Shown here piece by piece: positions 28,441-38,349 of a stretch of 64,000 nucleotides of DNA; positions within the stretch are counted from its first letter, which is position 1, and each line of letters begins with the position of its first letter. The position numbers and the translations under genes are program-made. This DNA is from Enterobacteriaceae endosymbiont of Donacia marginata (GTDB lineage Bacteria > Pseudomonadota > Gammaproteobacteria > Enterobacterales > Enterobacteriaceae). A model generated the notes under the pieces. It made no database searches. It saw only the letters and a list, made by a program, of their open reading frames with translations, and was not told where the DNA came from. The stretch is taken from NCBI RefSeq assembly GCF_012567685.1, contig NZ_CP046184.1:398407-462406 (forward strand). The letters are read 5' to 3'.

Positions 28441-29712
28441 TTAAAATAATTCTAAATTAATTAATTCCTGTATTTTCTGACGACGTCTAATAATTTTAGG
28501 AATATTATTTTCAATCAAAATTTCAGGTATTAAAGGTCTACTATTATAATTAGAAGACATTGATGCACCATATGCACCAGTATCATGAAAAATTAAATAA
28601 TCACCTAAATTAACTATAGGTAACATAAAATATGAAATTTCACCATTATCTAATTGTGTAAATATATCTCCTGATTCACATAAAGGTCCTGCGACAATAG
28701 TATTAATTTTTAAATCATTAGACATATCTTTACCTTTAGAAGAAATTGCAGATATATAATGATAACTACCATACATTACAGGTCTAATTAAATCATTAAA
28801 ACCAGCATCTACTATAACAAATCTTTTTTTTTTTATATTTTTTATAGCACATACTTGACAAATTAAAATACCTGATTCTGCTACTAAAAATCTTCCTGGT
28901 TCAATTTCTAATTTTATATTTTTTTTAAAAAAATTATTAATAATATTTCTTGTATTATTCCATAATTTAAAATAATGATCAGTATTTACTTTTATATCTC
29001 TTTCTTTATAAGGTATAGATAACCCCCCTCCGGCTGAAATTATATCAATTTTTGGCATATAAGGTTTTAATACATTATTTAACATTGAGTTACATACTTT
29101 TTGTAAATGATAATAATCAACTCCTGAACCTATATGCATATGTATTCCAATTAAATTGAGATTATATTTTTTTATCAAATAAATTGATTTTTTTAAATCT
29201 GTATACCAAATTCCATGTTTACTTGTTTCCCCCCCTGTATTTGTTCTTTTATTATGACCATGTCCAAAACCAGGATTAATCCTTAACCATATGTTATGAC
29301 CTTTAGAAATACTACCTAATTGATGTATCATATCTATTGACCCAATATTTACAGTAATATTTAGATCAATAATACGTTTTAATGTTTGTTTATCAAAAAT
29401 ATCAGATGTAAACACAATATCATTATTTTTTTTAGGATTATAACCAGCAGTTAGAGCTCTTTCTATTTCTCCTAATGAAATAGCATCAACTTTAACACCT
29501 TCATATCTCATAATTTTTAAAATATTTATATTAGAACAAGATTTTTGTGCAAATCTTATTGTATCAAATTTTTTTAATTGTAAAATTTTATTTTTTATAT
29601 TTTCAGCACAATATAACCAAAATGGTGTTTTATATTTTTTTATTAAAAATAAAATTGTTTTAATTGAAATATTATTTTTATTAAATTTTTTATCAAAAAT
29701 TTGCATTTTCAT
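28441..29712 (-). CDS. lysA: Diaminopimelate decarboxylase
   Basis: 423 residues (E. coli 420). PLP enzyme of alanine-racemase fold that converts meso-diaminopimelate to lysine. The PLP lysine is Lys57 in RFAQKSCSN; HMHIGSGVDY, EIEPGRFLVAESG, PLCESGDIF and HDTGAYGASMSSNYNSRP complete both domains. The chosen ATG (29712) has AAGG about eight bases upstream; a second ATG two codons in is an alternative. Retention implies the cell or its host uses lysine made here. It is the only amino-acid biosynthetic gene in the window. Confidence 0.97.
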   Translation of the reverse strand: MKMQIFDKKFNKNNISIKTILFLIKKYKTPFWLYCAENIKNKILQLKKFDTIRFAQKSCSNINILKIMRYEGVKVDAISLGEIERALTAGYNPKKNNDIVFTSDIFDKQTLKRIIDLNITVNIGSIDMIHQLGSISKGHNIWLRINPGFGHGHNKRTNTGGETSKHGIWYTDLKKSIYLIKKYNLNLIGIHMHIGSGVDYYHLQKVCNSMLNNVLKPYMPKIDIISAGGGLSIPYKERDIKVNTDHYFKLWNNTRNIINNFFKKNIKLEIEPGRFLVAESGILICQVCAIKNIKKKRFVIVDAGFNDLIRPVMYGSYHYISAISSKGKDMSNDLKINTIVAGPLCESGDIFTQLDNGEISYFMLPIVNLGDYLIFHDTGAYGASMSSNYNSRPLIPEILIENNIPKIIRRRQKIQELINLELF

Positions 29713-30086
29713 ATAATAACCTTATAAATAAACTATTTTACAATATTAAAATAAATATTTTAACAATTACACATATAATTATTCATATTTATTTTTTATA
29801 AAATAAATAATAACTTATATTCATAATATATATTTTAAATTTTATTAAAATATTTTTTATATTAAAATCTAGATCTATATTATTAGTAATAACAAATAAA
29901 ATAGATAATATATTTATCTTAATAAATTTAGTAGCCAAGATAATCTATCTATGTTATTTATAAAATAAAATTTTTAAATATATAAAAATTATTTACTAAT
30001 ATAAATTTTATTTATTTGATAAATTAAAAATTAATATTTTAAATATTATATATTTATTTTAAATATATTAAAATTAGGGAAAAATA
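29713..30086. other. Intergenic region lysA-ptsH
   Basis: 374 bases between divergent genes, almost all A/T. I found no tRNA, no open frame with homology and no clear GC-containing motif apart from one slightly richer patch (TAGTAGCCAAGATAATCTAT, near 29927-29946). It must hold the promoters of lysA and of the pts operon, but they cannot be picked out by eye. Confidence 0.5.
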
Positions 30087-30341
30087 ATGTTACAAAAAGA
30101 AATTATTATTCATAATAATCATGGATTGCATACCCGTCCAGCAGCACTTCTTGTAAAAGAAGCTAAAAATTTTATATCAGATATTACAATTACATCTAAA
30201 GGAAAAACAGTAAATGCTAAAAGTTTATTTAAAATTCAAACTTTAGGGTTAACTAAAGGAACTTTAATTATTTTAAAAACTTCAGGAATAGATGAAAAAA
30301 ATGCTATAGAACATTTGACTAAAATTATTCAAAAATTATAA
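30087..30341 (+). CDS. ptsH: Phosphocarrier protein HPr
   Basis: 84 residues (E. coli 85). The phosphorylated His15 is in HGLHTRPAA; Ser46 lies in NAKSLFKIQTLGLTKG. It passes phosphate from Enzyme I to sugar-specific EIIA proteins in the PTS. First gene of ptsH-ptsI-crr. GGGAAAAATA precedes the start. Confidence 0.98.
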   Translation: MLQKEIIIHNNHGLHTRPAALLVKEAKNFISDITITSKGKTVNAKSLFKIQTLGLTKGTLIILKTSGIDEKNAIEHLTKIIQKL

Positions 30342-30479
30342 AATAATTTTTTAGTTTTATAATAAAAAATATAATTTATAAATATTTTATTAATAAAATA
30401 AATTATTAATTTAGTAAAATTATTTAAATTATTATTTCAGTAATATTGATATAAAATTATTATATAATAGAGGTAAAAT

Positions 30480-32198
30480 ATGATTTCAGGAATTTTAGCT
30501 TCTCCTGGTATTTCTTTTGGTAAAGCTTTTTTATTAAAAAAAAATAATATTATTATTAATCGTAATAAAATTACTGATAATCAAATAAATATAGAAATAA
30601 AAAAATTTTTAGATAGCCAAAAAAAATCTATAGAACAATTAGAATATATAAAAAAAAAATCATTAAGTAATTTAAATTCTGAAAAAGACTTAATTCTTGA
30701 TGGTCATCTTCTTTTTTTAGAAGATGAAGAAATGACTAAAGAAATTATTTTTTTAATAAAAAATAATTTATTTTCAGCAGATGCTGCTGTAGATTCAGTA
30801 ATAAAATCTCAAATCAAAACATTAGAAAATTTAGATGATACATACTTAAAAGAAAGAATTATTGATATAAAAGATATTGGAGATCGATTAATAAAAAATA
30901 TTTTAAATTTAAATATTATAAATTTAGATGAAATAAATCAAAAAGTAATCTTAATTTCAAAAGATCTTACACCTTCAGAAACAGCTCAATTAGATCTAAA
31001 AAAAATTTTAGGTTTTATTACTGATTTAGGAAGTAATACTTCTCATACAGCGATAATGGCACGTTCATTAGAAATACCCGCAATTGTTGGGACAGGTAAT
31101 ATAACAACTAAAGTTAAAACAAATGATTATATTATTTTAGATAGTATTAATAACTTAATTTATATAAACCCCTCTATTAATATAATTAAAGAAAAAAAAA
31201 TATTATTTAATCAATATATAATTGAAAAAGAAAAATTAAAAAAAAATAGTAATTTACCAGCACAAACTAAAGATCATTTTAAAATAAAAATATGTGCTAA
31301 TATAGGATCATTAAAAGAGTTAAATAATATTGAAAAAAATGGAGCTGATGGTATTGGTTTATATAGAACAGAATTTTTATTTATGAATCGGGTTTCTTTA
31401 CCTACAGAAGAAGAACAATTTAATATTTATAAAACTGTTGCTATAAATATGCGTAATAAATCAGTTATTATTAGAACTATGGATATCGGAGGTGATAAAA
31501 AAATACCATATATGAATTTACCAAAAGAAGAAAATCCCTTTTTAGGTTATAGAGCCATTAGAATAAGTATGGATCGTAAAGATATTTTACATACACAGTT
31601 AAGAGCTATTTTAAGAGCATCTTTTTTTGGTAAATTATATATAATGTTTCCTATGATTATTTCAATAGAAGAAGTTTTATTTTTAAAAGAAGAGTTAAAT
31701 TTTTTAAAAAAACAACTGCAAAAACAAAAATATAATTTTAATAAAAATATTCCTATAGGAATAATGATAGAAACTCCAGCATCAGCTATAATTGCTCATC
31801 ATTTAATAAAAGAAATCGATTTTTTTAGTATAGGTACTAATGATTTAACTCAATATACATTGGCAGTAGATAGAGGTAATGATTTAATTTCACATCTATA
31901 TAATTCTATTCATCCCGCTATACTTTTTTTAATAAAAAAAGTTATAGATGCATCACATGAAGAGGGAAAATGGACAGGAATGTGTGGAGAATTAGCAAGT
32001 GATGAAAATTTTATTCCTATATTATTAGGAATGGGACTAAATGAATTAAGTATGAATTCTATTTCTATTCCAAAAATTAAAAATATTATTCGTAATATAG
32101 AAATGTCTCGAGCAAAAGAATTAGCTAATAATGTTTTATTACAACCTACAATTAAAAAGATTAAAAATTTATTATTAGAATTTAACAAAAAAAAATAA
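30480..32198 (+). CDS. ptsI: PTS Enzyme I (PEP-protein phosphotransferase)
   Basis: 572 residues (E. coli 575). The active His189 is in GSNTSHTAIMARSLEIPAIVGTG; the PEP-binding C-terminal domain has GLYRTEFLFM, IRTMDIGGDKK, GIMIETPASA, FFSIGTNDLTQY and the catalytic Cys in WTGMCGELA. It takes phosphate from PEP and gives it to HPr. It is separated from ptsH by 138 bases, and AGAGG precedes the start. Apparently fully functional. Confidence 0.98.
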   Translation: MISGILASPGISFGKAFLLKKNNIIINRNKITDNQINIEIKKFLDSQKKSIEQLEYIKKKSLSNLNSEKDLILDGHLLFLEDEEMTKEIIFLIKNNLFSADAAVDSVIKSQIKTLENLDDTYLKERIIDIKDIGDRLIKNILNLNIINLDEINQKVILISKDLTPSETAQLDLKKILGFITDLGSNTSHTAIMARSLEIPAIVGTGNITTKVKTNDYIILDSINNLIYINPSINIIKEKKILFNQYIIEKEKLKKNSNLPAQTKDHFKIKICANIGSLKELNNIEKNGADGIGLYRTEFLFMNRVSLPTEEEQFNIYKTVAINMRNKSVIIRTMDIGGDKKIPYMNLPKEENPFLGYRAIRISMDRKDILHTQLRAILRASFFGKLYIMFPMIISIEEVLFLKEELNFLKKQLQKQKYNFNKNIPIGIMIETPASAIIAHHLIKEIDFFSIGTNDLTQYTLAVDRGNDLISHLYNSIHPAILFLIKKVIDASHEEGKWTGMCGELASDENFIPILLGMGLNELSMNSISIPKIKNIIRNIEMSRAKELANNVLLQPTIKKIKNLLLEFNKKK

Positions 32199-32218
32199 TT
32201 TTTCTAAAAGGAAAATAA

Positions 32219-32725
32219 ATGAATATTTTTTCTAATTTTTTTAAAAAAAAACAAAAAAAAATTGAAATTACTAAAATATTTGCTCCTATTTCAGGTAGTA
32301 TAATAGATATAGAAAAAGTTCCTGATATTGTTTTTTCAGATAAAATTGTAGGAGATGGGATTGCAATTAATCCAACTGGAAATATAATTGTTTCTCCTAT
32401 TGATGGAATAATTGGTAAAATATTTGAAACTAATCATGCTTTTTCAATAAGAACATTAAATAAGATAGAATTATTTGTACACTTTGGAATCGATACAGTT
32501 AAATTAAAAGGAAAAGGATTTATAAGAAAATTTAATTTTGAAAAAAATAATATAGTAAAAAAAGGAGAAATAATTATTGAATTAGATTTAAATTTTTTAA
32601 AAAAAACTGCTAAATCTATATATACTCCAGTAATAGTATCTAATATTGAAGATATTAATAAAATAAAAAAATACTCTGGAAATGTAATTGCTGGTATTGA
32701 TCCTATATTAGAAATTTATAAATAA
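32219..32725 (+). CDS. crr: PTS glucose-specific EIIA component
   Basis: 168 residues (E. coli 169). The two active-site histidines are His73 (ETNHAFS) and His88 (LFVHFGIDTV). FAPISGSIIDIEKVPD and KGKGFIRKF are conserved. It phosphorylates the membrane EIIBC of glucose-type PTS systems. No EIIBC gene is in the window; its sugar partner must lie elsewhere. Last gene of ptsHI-crr, followed by a hairpin and then the convergent ruvC. Confidence 0.97.
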   Translation: MNIFSNFFKKKQKKIEITKIFAPISGSIIDIEKVPDIVFSDKIVGDGIAINPTGNIIVSPIDGIIGKIFETNHAFSIRTLNKIELFVHFGIDTVKLKGKGFIRKFNFEKNNIVKKGEIIIELDLNFLKKTAKSIYTPVIVSNIEDINKIKKYSGNVIAGIDPILEIYK

Positions 32726-32743
32726 AAAATTTTATATTAAAAG

Positions 32744-32781
32744 CATTTTTTAATAATTAATTTGTTTATTATTAAAAAATG
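32744..32781. terminator. Bidirectional terminator between crr and ruvC
   Basis: Perfect 14-bp arms, CATTTTTTAATAAT (32744-32757) and its complement (32768-32781), with a 10-base loop, between convergent crr and ruvC. The stem is almost wholly A-U. Confidence 0.6.
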
Positions 32782-32827
32782 TAATTTAAATATTTATTTT
32801 TTTAAATAAAAATTTTTAATAACTTTT

Positions 32828-33301
32828 TTATACATAAAGACGACTATGTGTAATTGCAATTGCTAATGCATCAGCAACATCTTTTTGGGGATAAAAAGAT
32901 AATTTTAATAACATGAATACTGTATCTTGTACTTGTTTTTTTTTTGCATTACCAATACCAGCTACAATCATTTTTACTTTACTTGCTGAATATTCAAAAA
33001 CAGTAAGATTATGATTTACAGCTGATACTATTGCAGCACTTCTTGCATGTCCTAATTTTAATGCAGAATTTGCATTTTTAGACATAAAAATTTGTTCTAT
33101 AGCAAAATTATCAGGTTTAAATTTTTTTATTATTTTACTTATATTTTTATAAATTATTTTTAATCTTGTAGGAAAATCTTTAATTTTTAAAGTTAAAATA
33201 CATCCACTATCAATATAAATTATTTTATTATTCTTAAGCTTTTTAATCAACCCATATCCTGTAATTCTAGATCCTGGATCTATACCTAAAATTATTGTCA
33301 T
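32828..33301 (-). CDS. ruvC: Holliday junction resolvase RuvC
   Basis: 157 residues (E. coli 173; the shortening is at the C-terminus). The four acidic catalytic residues are all present: Asp8 ([12 protein letters not shown]), Glu69 (AIEQIF), Asp141 and Asp144 (QKDVADALA). It cleaves Holliday junctions made during recombination. ruvA and ruvB are not adjacent. It lies downstream of yebC and aspS, as in the E. coli aspS-nudB-yebC-ruvC order. Confidence 0.97.
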   Translation of the reverse strand: MTIILGIDPGSRITGYGLIKKLKNNKIIYIDSGCILTLKIKDFPTRLKIIYKNISKIIKKFKPDNFAIEQIFMSKNANSALKLGHARSAAIVSAVNHNLTVFEYSASKVKMIVAGIGNAKKKQVQDTVFMLLKLSFYPQKDVADALAIAITHSRLYV

Positions 33302-33338
33302 AATATCTTATCTTTTAAATTATATAAAAAAATGTTTG

Positions 33339-34052
33339 TTAAATCTCAGCATCATGATAAATATTTTTTATGTCTTCATTTTCTTTACATAAAGATAAAA
33401 AAATAGATAATTTATTTTTCGTAAAAATATCAATTTTTTTTTTTATAAATGGTTCAATAAATAAATTAATTTCTATTGGTTTAATTTTAAAATTTTTTAT
33501 TTCCTTAGTAAGGAGTTTATATTTTTTTTTTGAAAAAATAATTTTAATATTTTCTTTATTATAAAGAATATCATCTGCTTTTAATTTTTCTGCTATATCA
33601 ATAATATTATCTAGATTATTTTTACATGAATATGAAACAAAAATTTGTTTTTTAAAAATATAATTAACAGCACCTTTTTGTTTTAAACTACCTCCAGTTT
33701 TATTAAAAATATTACGTATTAAAGAACTAGTTCTATTATTATTATTAGTTAAACATTGAATCATTAATGCAATATTATTTGGACCATATCCCTCATAATA
33801 AATTTCTTTTAATGTATTATTATTTTTTTTTTTTTTTTCTAAAATATTATTAATTGTTGATCTACTCATATTAAATGATAATGCTTTTTCTATAACTAAA
33901 CGTAATTTAGAATTATATTGTGGATTTATATGTCCTCCTTTTTTTAAGGCTGTATTCAATTCTTTAATAATTCTAGAAAAAATTTTATCTTTTTTATTAT
34001 CTTGTAATTTTTTACGATGACGTGTATTAGCCCACTTACTATGTCCAGACAT
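33339..34052 (-). CDS. yebC: YebC/PmpR-family protein
   Basis: 237 residues (E. coli 246). It begins SGHSKWANTRHRKKLQDNKK and contains IYYEGYGPNNIALMIQCLT, NRTSSLIRNIFNKTGGSL and ends near IKNIYHDAEI, all family hallmarks. YebC proteins have been linked to transcription control and to relief of ribosome stalling; which applies here is not known. It carries an uninterrupted run of 16 A in the coding strand (33838-33823), read in frame as Glu-Lys4-Asn. Lies between aspS and ruvC in a leftward run. Confidence 0.95.
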   Translation of the reverse strand: MSGHSKWANTRHRKKLQDNKKDKIFSRIIKELNTALKKGGHINPQYNSKLRLVIEKALSFNMSRSTINNILEKKKKNNNTLKEIYYEGYGPNNIALMIQCLTNNNNRTSSLIRNIFNKTGGSLKQKGAVNYIFKKQIFVSYSCKNNLDNIIDIAEKLKADDILYNKENIKIIFSKKKYKLLTKEIKNFKIKPIEINLFIEPFIKKKIDIFTKNKLSIFLSLCKENEDIKNIYHDAEI

Positions 34053-34096
34053 AAAAATTATATTCCTTTTATTATTATTTATTTTTACTAATATAA

Positions 34097-35842
34097 TTAG
34101 GATAACGATAATCCTAAATCTTTTAAAAGATTAAAATCAATTTTATTAGGAGCTTGAGTTAATAAACAATTTGCTGATGTAGTTTTTGGAAAAGCAATAA
34201 CATCGCGAATATTATTAGTATTAGTTAATAACATAATTAATCGGTCTAATCCTAAAGCTATTCCTATATGTGGTGGAGTTCCAAATTGTAGAGCTTCTAA
34301 AAAAAAACCAAAATTTTTTTTTTGAACTACTTCATTTATTCTAAGAAAATTAAATATTTTTTTTTGTATTTTATAATTATTTATTCTTGAAGAACCACTT
34401 CCTATTTCATAGCCATTAATAACTAAATCATATGAATCAGATAATATCTGATGAGGGTTTTCTTTTAAAAAATTATCTATATTATTAATAAATTCTTTTT
34501 TTGGAGATGTAAATGGATGATTCATAGGAATTAATTTACCTATTTTATTTTTTTTAAATAAAGGAAAATCAATTATCCATAATGGACACCATTTATTATT
34601 TTTAATAAGGTTGAAGTCTTTTCCTAGTTTTTTACGTAAATATCCCATAGAAGATATATTATCATTAATAGTTTCTGTTCCAATGAAAATAATGTCATTA
34701 TTATGACAATTATTTTTATAAATAATATCTTTGATTTGATCATTATTTAAATTAATAATAAAATTATTTTTTGTATTTAAAATATTTATTAATTTATTAT
34801 TATTTACTTGGAATATATTTAAGTCATTTGTATTATATTTTTTAATATAAGAAATATATTTACTTAAACCTTTTATATTAAAATTAGATAAATATTTATT
34901 TTTGATGGAAATAGAAACTATTCTATTTTTATTTTTTTTAATAAAAAAATTACTTAAATCTATTAATTTTAATTTATTTCTTAAATCAGGTTTATCTGTC
35001 CCAAAATATTTCATTGATTTTTTAAAAGTTAATATTTTAAATTTATCTAAAAATATATTTTTTATGTTTTTCCATATATTAAATATCATTTTTTCTATGA
35101 AATATCGTAATATTTTTGATTTTGTAAAAGATATTTCTATATCAATTTGGGTAAATTCTGGTTGTCGATCAGAACGTAAATCTTCATCCCGAAAACATTT
35201 AGCAATTTGATAATAACGATCTAATCCAGCAATCATTAATAATTGTTTAAAGATTTGTGGAGATTGAGGTAGTGCATAAAAATTATGTTTGTGAATTCTA
35301 CTTGGAACTAAATAGTCTCTTGATCCTTCTGGAGTTGAATTTGTTAATATAGGAGTTTCAATATTTAAAAAATTATTTTTTTCTAAAAAATTTCTGATAT
35401 AACTTATTATTATAGATCTTTGTTTTAAAATTTTAGTCATTTTTATTTGTCTTAAATCTAAATATCGATATTTTAATCTCATTTCTTCTGTATTAATCAT
35501 ATTATTATCAATAGGTAATGGTTTAGATTTATTAAGTATAAATATATTAAATACAATAATTTCTATTTCTCCGGTTATTAAATTAAAATTTTTATTTTTT
35601 TGAGTTCTTTCTACTATTTTCCCTTTCACTTTTACACAAAAATTATTACGTAATGTAATAGCTACATTATAAGCTATTTTATATTGTGGTTTAAATACCG
35701 CTTGAATAACACCTTCTCTATCTTTTATATTAACAAAAATTAATTTTCCTAAATTTCGATAATTATCAATCCATCCATAAAGAATTATTTCTTTATTTAT
35801 ATATTCTTTATTTATTTCACCACAATAAATTTTCTTTTTCAT
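34097..35842 (-). CDS. aspS: Aspartyl-tRNA synthetase
   Basis: 581 residues (E. coli 590). The N-terminal OB fold reads the anticodon (WIDNYRNLGKLIFVNIKDREG); the class II catalytic core has FLNIETPILTNSTPEGSRDYLVP (motif 1 area), FRDEDLRSDRQPEFTQID (motif 2) and GIALGLDRLIMLL (motif 3). The bacterial GAD insertion between motifs 2 and 3 is present but divergent. First gene of the leftward aspS-yebC-ruvC run. Confidence 0.97.
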   Translation of the reverse strand: MKKKIYCGEINKEYINKEIILYGWIDNYRNLGKLIFVNIKDREGVIQAVFKPQYKIAYNVAITLRNNFCVKVKGKIVERTQKNKNFNLITGEIEIIVFNIFILNKSKPLPIDNNMINTEEMRLKYRYLDLRQIKMTKILKQRSIIISYIRNFLEKNNFLNIETPILTNSTPEGSRDYLVPSRIHKHNFYALPQSPQIFKQLLMIAGLDRYYQIAKCFRDEDLRSDRQPEFTQIDIEISFTKSKILRYFIEKMIFNIWKNIKNIFLDKFKILTFKKSMKYFGTDKPDLRNKLKLIDLSNFFIKKNKNRIVSISIKNKYLSNFNIKGLSKYISYIKKYNTNDLNIFQVNNNKLINILNTKNNFIINLNNDQIKDIIYKNNCHNNDIIFIGTETINDNISSMGYLRKKLGKDFNLIKNNKWCPLWIIDFPLFKKNKIGKLIPMNHPFTSPKKEFINNIDNFLKENPHQILSDSYDLVINGYEIGSGSSRINNYKIQKKIFNFLRINEVVQKKNFGFFLEALQFGTPPHIGIALGLDRLIMLLTNTNNIRDVIAFPKTTSANCLLTQAPNKIDFNLLKDLGLSLS

Positions 35843-36537
35843 TTATAAATCCTTTATTTAAAATAAATATCTTTTATATAACTAAATTATTTATATAAAA
35901 TATATTTAATATAAATTAAATTTTAATATATATTAATTTATATTAAAATTATTTATTATTTTACATAAAAATTATTTATTAAAATATTAATAAAATATTT
36001 TTTAATAAATTTATTTATAGAATAAATAAAAATTTAATATATTATTAATATAATAAAAAATATCTTTATATATGTAAAATATATAATTAATTTAAATTTA
36101 AATATAATTTTATATAATAATTAATTATTATTTTTAATAAAAAAGAAAAACATAAATAATTTTATATTATTATTTTTTAATATATTTATTTTATCTTTTG
36201 ATAAAAAAATTTAATTTTTAATTTATTACATTTCATAAATGTAATTTATTATTATAAATAATAATTAAAAATTATAATTATATTAATTAAATAAAAAATT
36301 GTTTTTTAAAACAAAAATATTATATTAATTGCATAATATTATTAATTTATTTTAATTTAATATTTTAAAGTAAAAAATAATATAATTAAATTTAATTAAT
36401 AAAATATATTTATAAATATAAATAAAAAAATTAATCTATATATTTTTAAAATAAAATATTTATTTTTTCGAAACGTATTTATAAAATAAAAATAAGTATT
36501 TATATATATCATTTTAAATAATAAAAAAGAAAAATAT
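35843..36537. other. Long A/T spacer between aspS and argS
   Basis: 695 bases without a gene, nearly all A/T and full of stops. It is the longest spacer outside the glmU block and probably the remains of deleted genes; in E. coli several genes including cmoA/cmoB lie between aspS and argS. No fragment is recognisable. It contains hairpins at 36225-36245 and 36299-36314. A slightly GC-richer patch, TTTTTCGAAACGTATTTA, sits at about 36464-36481, some 60 bases before argS. Confidence 0.6.
36225..36245. repeat. Hairpin in the aspS-argS spacer
   Basis: Perfect 9-bp arms ATTACATTT and AAATGTAAT with loop CAT. A second, smaller one (TTGTTTT, then its complement) lies at 36299-36314. They might be terminators of lost genes. 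Confidence 0.45.
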
Positions 36538-38268
36538 ATGAATATAAAAAAAATTCTTTCAAAAAAAATTCATGAATCTATGATAAAAGTAGGTATTCCA
36601 GAAAAATATGATGTTATATTACGTTCATGTAAAAAAATAGAACTAGGACATTATCAAATTAATGGTATTATTTCTGCAGCTATTTATTTAAAAATTAATC
36701 CTAATGATTTAGCTACTAAAGTAGTAAAAAATTTAAATATAAAAAAAATAATATCTAAAATTACAATATCTACAGCAGGATTTATTAATCTTTTTGTTAA
36801 AAAAAAATGGTTATCAAAACAAATTAATTTATTAATCACTTCTAAAAAGTTAGGATTAACGAAAAAAATTATATCAGAAAATATTGTTATTGATTATTCA
36901 AGTCCTAATATAGCTAAAGAAATGCATGTTGGTCATCTAAGATCTACAATTATAGGAGATTCTATTGTAAGAATTTTATCTTTTGTTGGGCATAATGTTA
37001 TTAAATCCAATCATATTGGAGATTGGGGGACAAATTTTGGGATACTTATAGCTTTTTTAAAATTAAAAAGTAAAAAAAAAAATTTGTCGCTTTCTGATAT
37101 AGAAAAATTATATAAACAAGCTCAAAAAAAATATACTCAAGATATAAATTTTGCAAAAAAAGCTAGATTATACGTAGTTAAATTACAAAATAAAGATATT
37201 TCTTGTTTAAGAATATGGAAAGAAATAGTTAATATTACAATGAATTATAATTATCAACTATATAATAGACTTAATATTAAACTTACATATCTTGATACTA
37301 TGGGAGAAAGTACATATAATGATATGTTATCAAATATAATTATAGATTTAAAAAAAAAAGGAATAGCCATTAATAATAATGGAACTATTATTATCCCAAT
37401 AGAAGGAATAAAAAATATAAAAGGAGAATTAATGGCAGTTATTGTTCAAAAAAAAGATGGAGCTTATCTTTATGCTACGACAGATATTGCATGTATTAAG
37501 TATCGTTATGAAAAATTTAAAGCAAATAGAATTATTTATTATGTAGATGCACGTCAAAATCAATATTTAAAACAAATTTTTCAAATAGTTAAAAAAGCAA
37601 AATATGTACCTTCTAATCTAAAATTAGAACATCATATGTTTGGGATGATTTTAAATCATAAAAATAAACCTTTTAAAACACGAGAAGGAAAAAATATAAA
37701 ATTAAATGATTTAATTAATAAATCTATTTTAAAAGCTAAAAATATAATTCTACAAAAAAATCCTTTTATAAAGAAAGATATATTAAAAAATTTGTCTTAC
37801 CATATTGGTATTGGAGCAATAAAATATGCTGATTTATCTAAAAATAGAATAAATAATTATATTTTTAATTGGGATAAAATGTTATCTTTAAATGGTAACA
37901 CAGCTTTATATATACAATATGCTTATGTCAGAGCTATATCTTTATTAAAAAAATCTAATATTGATTTAAAAAATTTTTTAGATTTAGAAATTAATTTTAT
38001 AAATCATTATGAATTTAATCTTGCTATATTATTCCTAGATTTTGAAGAAATTATTCTAAAAATTGTTGAAAAAGGGACACCACATATATTATGTAATTGG
38101 TTATATAAAATTACAGTATTATTTACTTCATTTTATGAAAACTGTAATATTTTAAATTTAAAAGATAAAATATTAAAAATTAGCAGATTAAAAATAGTTT
38201 TTTTAACATCATTATTTTTAAAAAAAGGATTATATTTATTAGGAATAAATACTATAAAAAAAATATAA
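36538..38268 (+). CDS. argS: Arginyl-tRNA synthetase
   Basis: 576 residues (E. coli 577). Class I enzyme: an N-terminal Add1 domain, then SSPNIAKEMHVGHLRSTIIGD with the HIGH box as HVGH, HIGDWGTNFG, YATTDIACIKYR and KPFKTREGKNIKL. As in many ArgRS the KMSK box is not obvious. The C-terminal DALR domain ends in GLYLLGINTIKKI. Stands alone, divergent from aspS. No motif appears lost. Confidence 0.96.
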   Translation: MNIKKILSKKIHESMIKVGIPEKYDVILRSCKKIELGHYQINGIISAAIYLKINPNDLATKVVKNLNIKKIISKITISTAGFINLFVKKKWLSKQINLLITSKKLGLTKKIISENIVIDYSSPNIAKEMHVGHLRSTIIGDSIVRILSFVGHNVIKSNHIGDWGTNFGILIAFLKLKSKKKNLSLSDIEKLYKQAQKKYTQDINFAKKARLYVVKLQNKDISCLRIWKEIVNITMNYNYQLYNRLNIKLTYLDTMGESTYNDMLSNIIIDLKKKGIAINNNGTIIIPIEGIKNIKGELMAVIVQKKDGAYLYATTDIACIKYRYEKFKANRIIYYVDARQNQYLKQIFQIVKKAKYVPSNLKLEHHMFGMILNHKNKPFKTREGKNIKLNDLINKSILKAKNIILQKNPFIKKDILKNLSYHIGIGAIKYADLSKNRINNYIFNWDKMLSLNGNTALYIQYAYVRAISLLKKSNIDLKNFLDLEINFINHYEFNLAILFLDFEEIILKIVEKGTPHILCNWLYKITVLFTSFYENCNILNLKDKILKISRLKIVFLTSLFLKKGLYLLGINTIKKI

Positions 38269-38349
38269 AAAATATTAATAATAAATATATTTTTAAAATA
38301 ATTTTATTAAATTAATTCTTATCAAAATTTTATATTTATATATAAATAT

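Noticed and set aside
29713..30086. tRNA gene in the lysA-ptsH spacer (slightly GC-richer patch)
   Set aside because: No T-arm (GGTTCGAATC-like) or acceptor pairing can be formed around it.
30430..30480. Sigma-70 promoter TTGATA...TATAAT before ptsI
   Set aside because: The spacing between the two elements is about 11 bases, too short, and such words are common by chance at this composition.
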